Positions 32,496-42,892 of a stretch of 64,000 nucleotides of DNA are shown in pieces. This stretch comes from Guillardia theta CCMP2712. Taxonomy: Eukaryota; Cryptophyceae; Pyrenomonadales; Geminigeraceae. Numbering within the stretch: the stretch's first letter is position 1; each line of letters opens with the position of its first letter. A program made the position numbers and the translations under genes. The stretch lies in contig NW_005434668.1 in assembly GCF_000315625.1 (NCBI RefSeq), forward strand, positions 688,533 to 752,532, given 5' to 3'. The notes beneath the pieces were generated by a model. It made no database searches. It saw only the letters and a program-made list of their open reading frames with translations, and was not told the origin of the DNA.

Positions 32496-35400
32496 TCACT
32501 CACAAGCGATGTACATGAGGAGGTAGGCCTGGCATGCGAGAACTTCCTCCTCCTTCACCAGCACCACAGACGAATCGTCGCAGAAGAACCAGTCCCTCCC
32601 TCTCCTCACAAACGACGTGTAGTGACCTGAATCAAGCTTGCCGTTGTGTACAACCACCTACCATCTTATAAGCCTTTTCACATGTCAATCCTCGTCCTCG
32701 TCCTCGTCCTCATCTTTCGACCCTTTCTCGTCTCCATTCTCTGCTCGTCTCTTGGCCGCTTATTCTGAACGAGATCCTTCTCGTTCTCTCCCTCAAGTTC
32801 TATCTACCTCGATCCCTCCTTGCAAACGAGTTCATTTCAAGGGAACCCAAGTTCCCGGTTGCTTCTGCTCAGCTTCACTCACCGCATACAGGTGATAGAC
32901 GCAGCTCTCTGTCTCCGCCTCCGCCTTCCCTGCTACAACAAAAGTCAGGGGAAACACGCAGCCAGCAGGATGAACCTTTCTCCTCCTCTTTTGCCTTCTC
33001 CTCGCTGCTGCTACTTCTCAAGTCAAAAGGAGAGAGGAAGGGGGGATGGTCGGAAAGCTGGGAGCTAGGAAGGAGCGGAAAGAGAGAGGAGGAAGAGGAG
33101 GACGAGCAGGAGATGAGAGGAGGAAGAGGAGGAACAGGCTCACCCTCTGAACACTTGCTTTGACATGTAAGGCGACATGTTGAGTCGCAGGGGAAATGTA
33201 ACATGAGTATCAACTTTGAAACTCTGCTGGCCCCCTGCTCCTCCTCGTTGGGACTCAAAGCGCTTAATCTGCATGGCGACAATCTTAAAACTCCCTTCCA
33301 CCTTCCTTCCCTCTTCTCTTCCCTGCTTGCCTCTCCTCCTCTCCTCCCTCCCCTCTCCTTGTCCTCTCCCCTTCACCTGGATGCACAGGCTCGGCGCAAG
33401 CTGCTCGATGGACAGCTGCTTGATTCCCGGCTGGTATCCCTTGCAGCTCTCACACCTTGAACGCGTCAGAGGCGGGCCCGTAAAGTCTCTTCCCACCTGT
33501 AGGACTGCGCGTCTAGCTGCTCCACCCTCGTGAACCACTCCAGACACTCGGACAGAGAAACAGTATCCCCTGCTCCTCCCCATCAGCCTCCCATCAGCCT
33601 CTCGCGCCCCCTCCTTCTTCTCCACACCGCTCTCGTCCGAGATCAGGTCGGCTGGTCTCTTGTCGCCCGCAGAGGAGGACGAGGAGTCGCCATGGCCCGA
33701 CGAGCTGTCAGCGTCTGCACCGTTGAACATCCCCTGGACCAGGGGACAGAGGCTGCCATTCTCACTCGGCGCCTTGATCGGAGAGAGCCTGAAGAGGGCA
33801 GAGGAGGAAGTTGAGAGGCACTTCAGCGAGAAGGAGAAGCTCACGTGCGCAGCTCGAGGGAAATGTCAAGGAAAGGATCCCTGGTGATGGAGGAAGTCTT
33901 ACAGCACATGCACGTCACATCCGATCGCATCCTCCCACGGAAAAGATTCTGCATCGCCCCCTGCTCCCCCTGCACACGGCAGGGTCAACAAGGAGAAAGC
34001 GCTGGGGAGAAACTCACGGTGACGTCGTTGGCGCAGGAGTTGTGAAGAGCGTCGAGGACAGAGATGAAGCACTCGTGCGCGTCTTGCTGCTCGTACCTGC
34101 GGACTCGTCAGATTGCAAGCATGTCAAGAAAGAAAAGGAGGATATGAAGGAGTGAGACAGAGGTGGTAGGGGGGCAGAGAGGAAGGGAGCTTGAGAGGCA
34201 AGGGAAAGCAGCGGACGGGAGTAGGTACCCAGCTAGGTGCTGACTTGATCGCCACATGTTGTAGAGGAACTGATGTGGAGTGTAGGCTGACTTGCCGCAC
34301 TGAAAGAAGTCGTTGAGCAATCTGTCCATCTCGCAGCCCATGCACACTTGTTCCTGCATGCCGCATCACAGCTTCCTGCCCTCGCCCCAGTCCTCCTCCT
34401 GCCCCCACCTGCCGTCCTTCCCCCTCCCTCTTCTTCAAGCATCGGAAGCGGTTGTGGTAGTCGCCCAAGAAGTAATCTCTCACCCCGGGGTTGTGCACTA
34501 GCGCCTGAGACTTTCGTCAGCTCCTCCTCCTCCTCCGCCATCGCGCGCGTCATCGCCTGCAGGATGCAGTTGAGGAAGCAGGTGTTGCCCACGTTGTGAA
34601 AGCCCTTGAGCCCCGCGACCCCTTGGCTGCTGCTCGAGCTGCGAGCGTGCTCCTTGAGGAGGTCAACCTGCAGGCTCATCAGACGTGGCTCGGGTCCAAG
34701 AGGCGTGCTCGCCTCGTAGTCCGAGGGGATCCACACTCGCCGACGAGGAAGCAGCAAGTCCTGAGCTCTGCCTGTCGCTTCCTTGTGCGCGAGGTGAGAA
34801 TCAGTCTTGCTCGACTCCGCCCTGTCGGCACTTGTCAGACTCGCTCGCTCGCAGCCTCCTCTCATACTGGGGCGCTCCCTCCTGCTGATCCTTGGATTTC
34901 TCGCCATTGCTACCAGAGGACTGCCACCAAGATGAGCGAGCTTCGAGGAGCAGGCAACAGACTACGAGCGCGTTGAGAATAGTTTCTCTCCTCTCTTCCA
35001 GCACAGCGTCGTAGACCTTTCACGACTCCGTCACGAACATCGTCGACAGATCCCCTCTCCCTCTTCTCACGTAGTTCTTGCAAGCAAAGCAGAAGAGCTC
35101 TCCACGTGCGACGTCAACAGCAATGTGAGCTTTGTTCGCCTCTGCGAACTCCTTCATGTGTCCGGCCTGGTAGCGGGATATCAGCGCAACAGACAACGAG
35201 GGCGGGAAGACCTCTAGGCAGCCGATGTAAACCTTGTGCAAGGAGAGAAAGAGCGTGCGGAGGGGCCCTTCATCGCCTGCGCATCATCGTATCATGCTGG
35301 GGAGAAAGAGCAGGGGAAGCGGCACATGTGAAGCATTTGGGAGGAGCGATAGAGCTCTTCTTGCTAGCTTTCTGCAACCGATACAGGTTGATCAAACGCA

Positions 35401-35519
35401 GAGAGGCTTCGTACGCCTGCTCAGAGTCAAACGGGCCAAGGAGCGCCAGCAGAGCTACGTCTTTCCAAGTCTCGCTCGTCATCCAGTCCTGAAGGAGGTC
35501 AGCCATCATCCCTCCTCTC
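32496..35519 (-). CDS. USP22/Ubp8-like ubiquitin-specific protease
   Basis: Read on the minus strand: MMADLLQDWMTSETWKDV; the zinc-finger UBP domain (PPKCFTCAA, GHMKEFAEANKAHIAVDVAR, GELFCFACKNYV); the Cys box GLKGFHNVGNTCFLNCILQ near 34570; CMGCEMDRLLNDFFQCGKSA; YEQQDAHECFISVLDALHNS; MRSDVTCMCCKTSSITRDPF; YRCESCKGYQ-type elements; and the His box SGHYTSFVRRGRDWFFCDDS near 32610, ending LLMYIACE. Catalytic Cys, His and Asp are present. This is the deubiquitinase of the SAGA transcription coactivator, which removes ubiquitin from histone H2B. A Ser/Asp-rich low-complexity insertion (about 33600-33760) interrupts the peptidase domain. About 12 exons; the start at 35519 is the first Met of the first recognisable exon. 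Confidence 0.9.
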
Positions 35520-36003
35520 CTTCTTTCACCTTGAGGTGCGCACATCCTTCTAGCCTGACCCTCGGCGGCGACCAGACGCTTGTCTGCGAGAGCTGATACT
35601 CTGACGAGCACATCAGCAGGAGCGAGGCAAAAGTGAGGGGCCACCTGCTTTGATCTGACTTGAAACGAGCAAGGGGCTGGATGACTCTGTTTTCGTCGCG
35701 CTCATCCTCTCTGATTTCTTCCTTGATCACTGGCCTGCATCCATCCCTCATCCCCATGGAACTTCTCTCATCTCCCAACTCGATCTCTCCGCAACTGCCA
35801 CCATCTCCACCCGCTTCTCTTCGCCCCCTCCCCCCCCTCTCCCTCCCCCTTCCTCTCTCCTCCTTCCTCTTCAGCAAAGACTAGCACCTCCTGCCATCGA
35901 GAGCCCAAATCGAAAAAATTCAATAGAGATCGAAAAAAACCAAATCGATCCAATAGTTAAAATCAATCAATTTCAATCGATTTAAAATCGGGCACCGGCC
36001 GCC
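35520..36003. promoter_or_regulatory. Divergent promoter region, CT-rich then AATCGA-rich
   Basis: The left part is pyrimidine-rich. 35905-35995 is AT-rich with several AATCGA/ATCGATT words close to each other, ending 8 bp before the ATG of the zinc transporter. It lies between two divergent genes and is the likely control region; no specific factor site can be named. Confidence 0.4.
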
Positions 36004-37645
36004 ATGTCGCTGCTGGTGGCTTCGCTATTGATGTTGATGGCGGGAGAGGCGGCAGGGCATGGCGGCGGACACGTTCATGGCGAGGGAGGAGGAGGAGGAG
36101 GAGGAGGAGGAGCAGGACATTCCGCTCACTTTCTTGGAGAACACAACGAGGGTGAGCATGATCCTATCGGACGGCCATGCAGGATCGAAGTTTTTACAGC
36201 TTGGCAGGGTTGAATCAGTTTATCGGGAGCTACCCCTCACTGTCTGCCATCATCGCCACCTTCCTCATCAGCTTGAGCAGGTCGAACGTCCAGTGCGTCT
36301 GGATGCCTGTGGACGTCGCTGATGCGATATCCCCTCCCTTACAGCCTCGTGATCATGCCTCTGATGCCCCTGGTGGAGAAGGTGTGAGCACGTGCGTTGC
36401 TGTTCTTTTATGGGCTCATCCACGTTTCATGCTTCCAGCCATCTACAGGCAAGACGATCCTCAAAGTTCTGGTGCGTTCCTGCGTCTTCGTCTGCCGTAT
36501 GCCTGTGACATTTGCACCAGGTCAGCTTTGCGGTCGGAGGGCTCTTGGGAGACGTGTTCTTGCACCTCATCCCTCATGCACTGGAGCATCTTTGCAGAGA
36601 GGTGATCGACTTGCTTCCTCGGGCTCGTCAGAGTTGTGAAGCTCCGCAGGCTGATTTTCACGTGTCGAGCGCGAGGCAACTCGGAATCCCTTTGCTTGCG
36701 GGTGCTTGATTCCAAGGGCTGGCGTGCAGGCCGTCAGCTGAATCGCGACCGCAGGGATGCTTGTCTTCTTCTTGGCGGACAAGTTCATCTGTGAGTTCAC
36801 TGGCAAGGAGCACGAGCATTCGCACAAGAAGGTGAGTCGGACTTGCTGATGACGATGTCGATTGAGTGCTGGCAGGATGATGAGAAGAAGACACCAAAGA
36901 CGTGATGCGGTCTCAACATGGTCCAGCGTTTGACGTCTGTCACCTCAGCTCCAAGACGAGAGCAGCTGCCTACCTCAATCTCATTGCAGATAGTCTGCAT
37001 GTATGCAACATGCAACACGCCCTTGCTGCCTTGCCCCTCATGCTGGTGCAGAATTTCACGGATGGCCTGGCTCTGGGGATCACGTTCGTCCAAGGTGACA
37101 GGAAGAGCATCTCTGAGCTTGCTGATCATCTTGGAGCAGGCAGTGGCATCACAACAGCTGTTGCCATCTTCTTCCACGAGGTGCAGCAGATCATTCGAGG
37201 TCGACCCTGAGGTTTGCTGAAGGTCCCGCACAACTTGGCGGATTTTGCCATCTTGATCGAGAATGGTTTCACTGCCAAACAAGCTCTGCTCGCTCAGTTC
37301 TGCTCGGTGAAGCGATCTCTCTCTTGCCTTCGCGTGTGACTGTCGCAGTCGATGACTGGCGTCCTCGGCTGCTGCGCCGGTCTTGTTCTTCCACAGCAGC
37401 AGTGGATGTTCAGCTTCGTAGCTGGTGATCTGACTCGCCGCGAGGAAAGGGAGCTGACGAGGCGATCAGGCGGCTTCATCTACGTCTCCACCGTCAGCAT
37501 CCTCCCGACCTTGATGGAGGACAGAGGAGCCATATCGACGGCCTATGTAGGAGCGGAGAAAGTGTGGTTGGCTGTGACGCTCTTCCTGCAGCAAGTGCTC
37601 GCCATGTGTCTGGGTGTCTACATGATGCTTCTTATCGCCGAGTAG
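36004..37645 (+). CDS. ZIP-family zinc transporter, ZIP7/KE4-like
   Basis: About nine exons. The N-terminus is a signal-like hydrophobic stretch followed by a His/Gly-rich segment (GHGGGHVHGEGGG). Membrane segments follow: YSLAGLNQFIGSYPSLSAII, LVIMPLMPLVEK, VSFAVGGLLGDVFLHLIPHA, LLAGMLVFFLADKFI, and a short His-rich loop (GKEHEHSHKK). TM4 has the metal site HNFTDGLALGITF, TM5 has HEVPHNLADFAILIENGF, then GFIYVSTVSILPTLMED, and the end is LGVYMMLLIAE. Order and sequence match the LIV-1/KE4 branch (ZIP7), which releases zinc from the ER or Golgi into the cytosol. The usual second Glu of the TM5 motif HEVPHE is Asn here. The ATG at 36004 lies at the start of the hydrophobic stretch. Confidence 0.92.
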
Positions 37646-37809
37646 CCTTCTCATCCAGTGCGAGGCCGCGGCGAGCAAGCAGCCGACGGCTTCGCATTGT
37701 TTTCATCCCCGCGTATGTATTATTCTACGTTCCCCCCTTTTCGCCTCTTCAGTTTTTCCCCGACTAGCGCGAGCAGTCACAGGATTGATAAAAACAGCAA
37801 CGTGAACTC

Positions 37810-40800
37810 ACTTGAGATCAACGTGGCCGGACCCACCGGCTGCCCCTGAACCACACGCGCGAAGTTTGTGATGATGCTTCCTGTGTAACCATCACGAGGA
37901 GAGGAGGAGATGTGATGATGAGGAGGAGCGTACGGTAGCAGTGCCATGTCTCCTCCGGCTCAGTGCGATCAGTAAGCTTGCGCTTCAAGGAGATCATCAT
38001 CTACTCGCGCGGATGAGAGCGAGCGAGCGAGGAGGGGCGACTTGCCTCCTTCAGACGGTTTGAGATCGGCATGCCGTGCAAAATGATGACGAGCTCTGCG
38101 AGCTTGTCCTCCAGCTCTCCCCACTGCAAGGATCAGACGCAAGTGCGAGGGAGCGGAGGCGTCTACCTCCTCCAGGATGAGATCGAAGACGAACTTGGCA
38201 GCAGGGTCAACTTTCTTGGAGACAGGTCCAGTCTGCCGCACGTCAGAGGCCCCGCCATGCTCGCAGTCGTCGCACCTCGAAGGTGAAGAACCTGAACTTG
38301 CGACAGACTCGCACAAACGTGTTGCAGTCGACCTGAGCATGTCAAGACACGAGGAGCACAGGCTGCGCTCTCAACCTGCTTGTTCAAGGTCATCTCCGAG
38401 TACATCCTCAGCAGCTCTCGATGCTCCTTGTTGCTCTGGATTCTTGCCACCTGCGACACGCGCTCACCCCTCAGCTGTCGAGCATGCGAGGCGACTACCA
38501 TGCCGGCGAACTCTTCGAAGTCGAGGTTGCCGTCCCCGTCTGCATCCGAGGCCACGAAGAGAGCTCGCAGCCGCTCCTCTGAGCGCTCAACCTCCTGCTT
38601 CCACTGCGAGGGCATTGAGAGGAGAGAAAGAGCGGTGAGAGGACGCACCTCCTCGATGATGAACAAGAGGAAATGGTCCACGTCGATGTGCTTCCCCGTA
38701 GCCATCTTCTCTGCTTCCAGAAGCACCTTGACCCTCATGTTTCAACCCGCCCGTTGATCCGCCCGTCCCCTCATGCTCCGCTCACCTTCGATCGAACGAT
38801 GGACGAGGTCTGAGCAAAGACGTACTCGATGACTCGCAGTCCCCTTTGCAGCGGTCAGACCTTGAGGGTTGGAGGACGCGGCTACCTCGCGGCATCGACT
38901 TGGATCGAGTCGTGGGACGCGAGGAGGGGCAGCTGTCCGTTCTGCAGTCGCAGCAGACCGCACAGGAAGATGTTGAGGGCTTCGAGAGGCAGCGGCTGCC
39001 CTCCTGCACCGCCAAGTCACCTCGCGTCATCTCCTGCGGTTCTCGAGGAGACGAGCTCACCGAGGTTGAGGAACCTGCCGAAGGTTCTGATCCTCGTGCT
39101 GGAGCTGTCGTAGCTCCTCACGTTGGCTACGACGTTGACCAGCGCCTCCTCCGCCAGCCGAGGGTCTCCGAGCACCTCCAGGTGATAGTCGTACAAGAAC
39201 TCCGGGAGGGTCTTGACAGGTCAAGGTCAGTCCCCTGCGTCTCTCAACCCCAGCTTGGACCTGTCGGGTCAACTTGGAGCGATCATCGATGTCGTCGTAG
39301 ATGATCTTCTCCGAGTAGATCTTGGAAATGTACTCCTGCATCTGCTTCTTCCCCACCTGCTCTCCTCGGGTCAAACCCAACCGAGCAACTGCTGGCCTCT
39401 ACCTGCAGGTCCGGGTTTCTGCTGAAGTCAACCATTTCAGCCTGCAGCTGGTGAGGAGAGACTCACGCAAGCATGGCAGCTGCACCTGTCGCACGATCCC
39501 CGCCCAGAACCCCGAGAAGGCGATCAGCTCTCCCTGCAGGTACTCCCTGCCCACTTTGTGCTTGCTCGGCTCCTCTCGAGCTTGCGTCTGATCTGCCGCC
39601 GCCTGCTGTACTCCATCGCTGGGCATGATCCGGCCGACACCCTCTATGCCTTCCCCGTCTTGCGTCCAGCTATCACAAGTGGGCTTCTTCTGACTTCTGG
39701 CGTACCTCACCACCTGAGCCCACGCGAGCCGGATCTTGTACCTCGCTACCGTTTCTCCGAGAAACTCTATAGTGTCTGCATCTTTCCTTATCCGCTCCTG
39801 CAGCTCATTGACCTGTATCGACAAGATGTTCTGATTTCTTTCCATCTGCTTGATCTGCATCTCTAGAAGCTGAATCTTGCTCTGAAAAGTCTGATGCATC
39901 ATGTCTGCCTTTGCTAACTTCTCGTTCAAATCGTTAACTTGAAGCTGCGAAGTCTTCAGTCGATGTTCTAAGTCCTCTTGCTTTGCTTGCTTTGTCGACT
40001 CTTCCGTCGACTGATCAACAAGCGACTGCTCCACCAGACGTTCCTGTCTCGAGAACATGTCTTGAAGCTCATTCACTCGAAGGGCTTTGCAAGTCAATGT
40101 CAGCACCAAGGCACACTCGCAGTCGGCAAACCTTGTTCATGCGATGTCTGCATTGCAACTGTGAGCTGGTTTGAAACGTCAAGGACAAAGTCTCTCAGGG
40201 TCCAGATGGCGTTTGAGTACGAGCTGTGGCATCGGTCGAGAACTTCCCCGCGCTCCTGGCACTGGATGTGAACTTGTCGCTTCAATTCAGCCATGATGAT
40301 GTCTAGAATCTTCATCTCCAACCCCAACGTCTTGAGCACGTCCTCAACCATCCCCTTCCGGGCCGCTTTTGAGAGGAAGGTATCGATGTCGCAACCGAAC
40401 GAGGAGGAGATCTCTTGCGTGATGAGCTCCAAGCTCTCCTGCAGCATCATGGCCTCGGTTCTTGAGGGGATGGGCTTGACCCTTTGATCGTCGACGGAGA
40501 AGGAGAGCTTGCTATTGATCCTTGAGATGGCGTCGTCGAGATCTTCCGAGAGAGATCTCTTGTCTGGACTGAAGAACTTCTGAACCGAGTTGAGGACGAA
40601 CTGCCTTCTGCGCTGTCGCTCGAACGGCTGCTCTTCGTTTGAAAGCTCGCTGAAAACTTCATTCATGTGAGGCTGGAGCGAGGAGGTCAGTGAGAGACGG
40701 GGCAGAGGTTGAGGATACCTTGACTTGATAGTCCAGATGCTTCGACACCACTTCATTCCAGACGTCGACAGGCAGATGGTCGTTCTCGATGATGGGAGGG

Positions 40801-41114
40801 GCGCTCTTCCTCCCGGACCGAACCTCACTGAGCTCAGGCGGCTTCCTCTTGGTATGTACATGCGCATGCTTTATGCTCCTCCTCTCCGAGATCTCCGGCA
40901 GCACTCGCGCTCGCTCTCTCGGCTGCTGCCGCACGTGCTTCCTCTCAGGCTTGTCTCTCCTGGGCGCCTTCGCAAGCTTGTCAAAGCTCTCAACCTCCGG
41001 CACCGGAAACGTCCAGATGGTGGAGCTCGCGATCCCCAACGTAGGAGGGTTGCCCAAGGAGCTGGGAGGAGGGCTATCCAGCTCCTCGCTGTCTGCGGGT
41101 CTGCGAGACCCCAT
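37810..41114 (-). CDS. Coiled-coil protein with EF-hand
   Basis: Minus-strand exons in order: an N-terminal Arg/Pro-rich region starting MGSRRPADSEELDSPP (41114); a helical domain (NEVFSELSNEEQPFERQRRR, ISRINSKLSFSVDD, LTQEISSSFGCDIDTFL); a central coiled coil (RVNELQDMFSRQERLVEQSL to QVNELQERIRKDADTIEFL); a conserved-looking segment (YISKIYSEKIIYDDIDDRSK, TLPEFLYDYHLEVLGD, ALVNVVANVRSYDSSSTRIR); and an EF-hand (FVASDADGDGNLDFEEFAG, with Asp, Asp, Asp, Gly and Glu in place). It ends with PAAKFVFDLILEE and LAELVIILHGMPISNRL. The pattern suits a ciliary or cytoskeletal calcium-binding protein, but I recognise no specific family. The 3' end near 37810 is approximate. Confidence 0.75.
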
Positions 41115-41196
41115 GGGACTTCAGGGGAGGGGAAGAAGCGACGAGCTCCTTGACATGAGAACACTGGACCTGCTGCCATCACCAAGTTAGCGACCA

Positions 41197-42260
41197 CAGC
41201 TAACATGAATGCCGTCCCGGGCTGCTTTCTGAATAGCCTGGCAGGGGGGTAGCTGAGAAGAAAGCCAACTGAAAGGAGATGCATAAGGGTCCTAGGGGAG
41301 TCTAGAGAGGAAGCAGGAGAGCAGCAGGAGAGCAGCAGGAGAGCAGCAGGAGAGCAGCAGGAGAGCAGCAGCAGGAGAGCAGCAGGAGAGCAGCAGGAGA
41401 GCAGCAGCAGGAGAGCAGCAGGAGAGCAGCAGCAGGAGAGCAGCAGGAGAGCAGCAGCAGGAGAGCAGCAGGAGAGCAGCAGGAGAGCAGCACTGAGGAG
41501 AGCAGCAGCAGGAGAGCAGCAGGAGAGCAGCAGGAGAGCAGCAGGAGAGCAGCAGCAGGAGAGCAGCAGGAGAGCAGCAGCAGGAGAGCAGCAGGAGAGC
41601 AGCAGCAGGAGAGCAGCAGGAGAGCAGCAGGAGAGCAGCAGCAGGAGAGCAGCAGGAGAGCAGCAGGAGAGCAGCAGGAGAGCAGCAGGAGAGCAGCAGG
41701 AGAGCAGCAGCAGGAGAGCAGCAGGAGAGCAGCAGGAGAGCAGCAGCAGGAGAGCAGCAGCAGGAGAGCAGCAGGAGAGCAGCAGGAGAGCAGCAGCAGG
41801 AGAGCAGCAGGAGAGCAGCAGCAGGAGAGCAGCAGGAGAGCAGCAGGAGAGCAGCAGCAGGAGAGCAGCAGCAGGACAGCAGCAGGAGAGCAGCAGGAGA
41901 GCAGCAGGAGAGCAGCAGGAGAGCAGCACTGAGGAGAGCAGCAAAAGAGCTGCGATCATGCCACAGAACTATCCCAACGCCAACCATGGTGTAGGGCCGG
42001 CTGAACTGAAATAGCTAACACGATTATTGTTGTAATTGAATTTGTGAGCTAAATAACTTGTCTGAATAGCCTGCCAGGCCCTCAGCCGGGCTGGCCGGCC
42101 CGCGGCCGGGCAGCAGGAGAGCAGCAGCGGAAAGCCAACTCAAAGGAGAAGCCTATAAGGTCCTTAGGGAGTCTAGACGCCAGCTGAACCGAAATATAGC
42201 TAACGCGATTCAAGTTTTGTTGTAATTAATGCCCGAAGCCGGGCTCGGCCCGGGTCCTCG
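41197..42260. repeat. Composite repeat: two to three copies of a module with GC-rich core
   Basis: Landmarks recur in order: CTGAACTGAAATAGCTAACA (42001, variant at 42184), TCTGAATAGCCTGCCAGG (42061, variant at 41228), AAAGCCAACTGAAAGGAG (41261, variant at 42130), and TCCTAGGGGAGTCTAGA (41290, variant at 42161). A GC-rich palindromic core (GCCGGGCTGGCCGGCCCGC, 42085) sits in one copy and a shorter one (GCCGGGCTCGGCCCGGG, 42238) in the next. No open frame fits a transposase, so this is either a non-autonomous element or tandem debris. Confidence 0.75.
41302..41936. repeat. AGCAGCAGGAG minisatellite
   Basis: About 630 bp of 9-bp and 12-bp units built from GAGAGCAGCAG(CAG)GA, with a CACTGAGGA interruption at about 41490 and 41925. 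Both strands read open as Leu/Cys/Ser/Pro repeats, which are artefacts of the repeat. Confidence 0.97.
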
Positions 42261-42414
42261 CTTCACGGTACTGGTGCGGCAGATCCACTGAGCTTTACGA
42301 TTGTTCTGCCTTGTGCTTTCCATTTATTTGTAGGCGAGGCGAGCCCGATTTTTATGCAGTTGGTGCTCGAGGGATGACGGAGCAGAACAGAGGCAGCCAA
42401 GGAGAGGAAGAGGA

Positions 42415-42685
42415 GAGCAGGGGGAAGAGCAGAAGAGAGCAGAGTAGAGGGTATCAGAACTGAGAGCAGAAGAGAGGGTAGAGTAGAGGGTATCAGAACT
42501 GAGAGCAGAGTAGAGGGTAGAGTAGAGGGTATCAGAACTGAGAGCAGAGTAGAGGGTATCAGAACTGAGAGCAGAGTAGAGGGTATCAGAACTGAGAGCA
42601 GAGTAGAGGGTAGAGTAGAGGGTATCAGAGCTGAGAGCAGAGTAGAGGGTAGAGTAGAGGGTATCAGGACTGAAAGAGAAGGTAG
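42415..42685. repeat. GGGTATCAGAACTGAGAGCAG minisatellite
   Basis: Seven or eight units of 27 bp (with 10-bp AGAGTAGAGG expansions) repeating AGAGGGTATCAGAACTGAG. It lies upstream of the BEACH gene. The minus strand reads open as Leu/Ile/Pro/Ser repeats without family likeness. Confidence 0.95.
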
Positions 42686-42892
42686 AAGAACCAAGAGAGG
42701 TCAGAAGAGAAGCACTGATCATAGAGGAAAGGAGTACAAACAAGATGAAACAATTTTCAGGCAATACTACAGATAACCAATGAATTCATTGTGAGAGCAG
42801 CAGAAACATCAGCGGATGAGCAGGTTGATCAGCAAACCTCTTCAAACTTCTTTCATTCTTCTTGGCTCCCACGCAGCATCCTTCCTTGACAA

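Noticed and set aside
32697-32720. Short GTCCTC repeat as a regulatory element
   Set aside because: Too short and simple, lying in an intron of the deubiquitinase gene, with no partner site.
41302-41987. Long Leu/Cys/Ser/Pro-rich open frames on the minus strand
   Set aside because: They are translations of the AGCAGCAGGAG minisatellite and are open in several frames at once, with no other coding signal.
41302-42685. CRISPR-like direct repeats
   Set aside because: Units are contiguous with no unique spacers and the genome is eukaryotic; these are minisatellites.
42263-42764. Minus-strand frames of Leu/Ile/Pro/Ser repeats
   Set aside because: Translation of the 27-bp minisatellite; two overlapping frames look equally repetitive.
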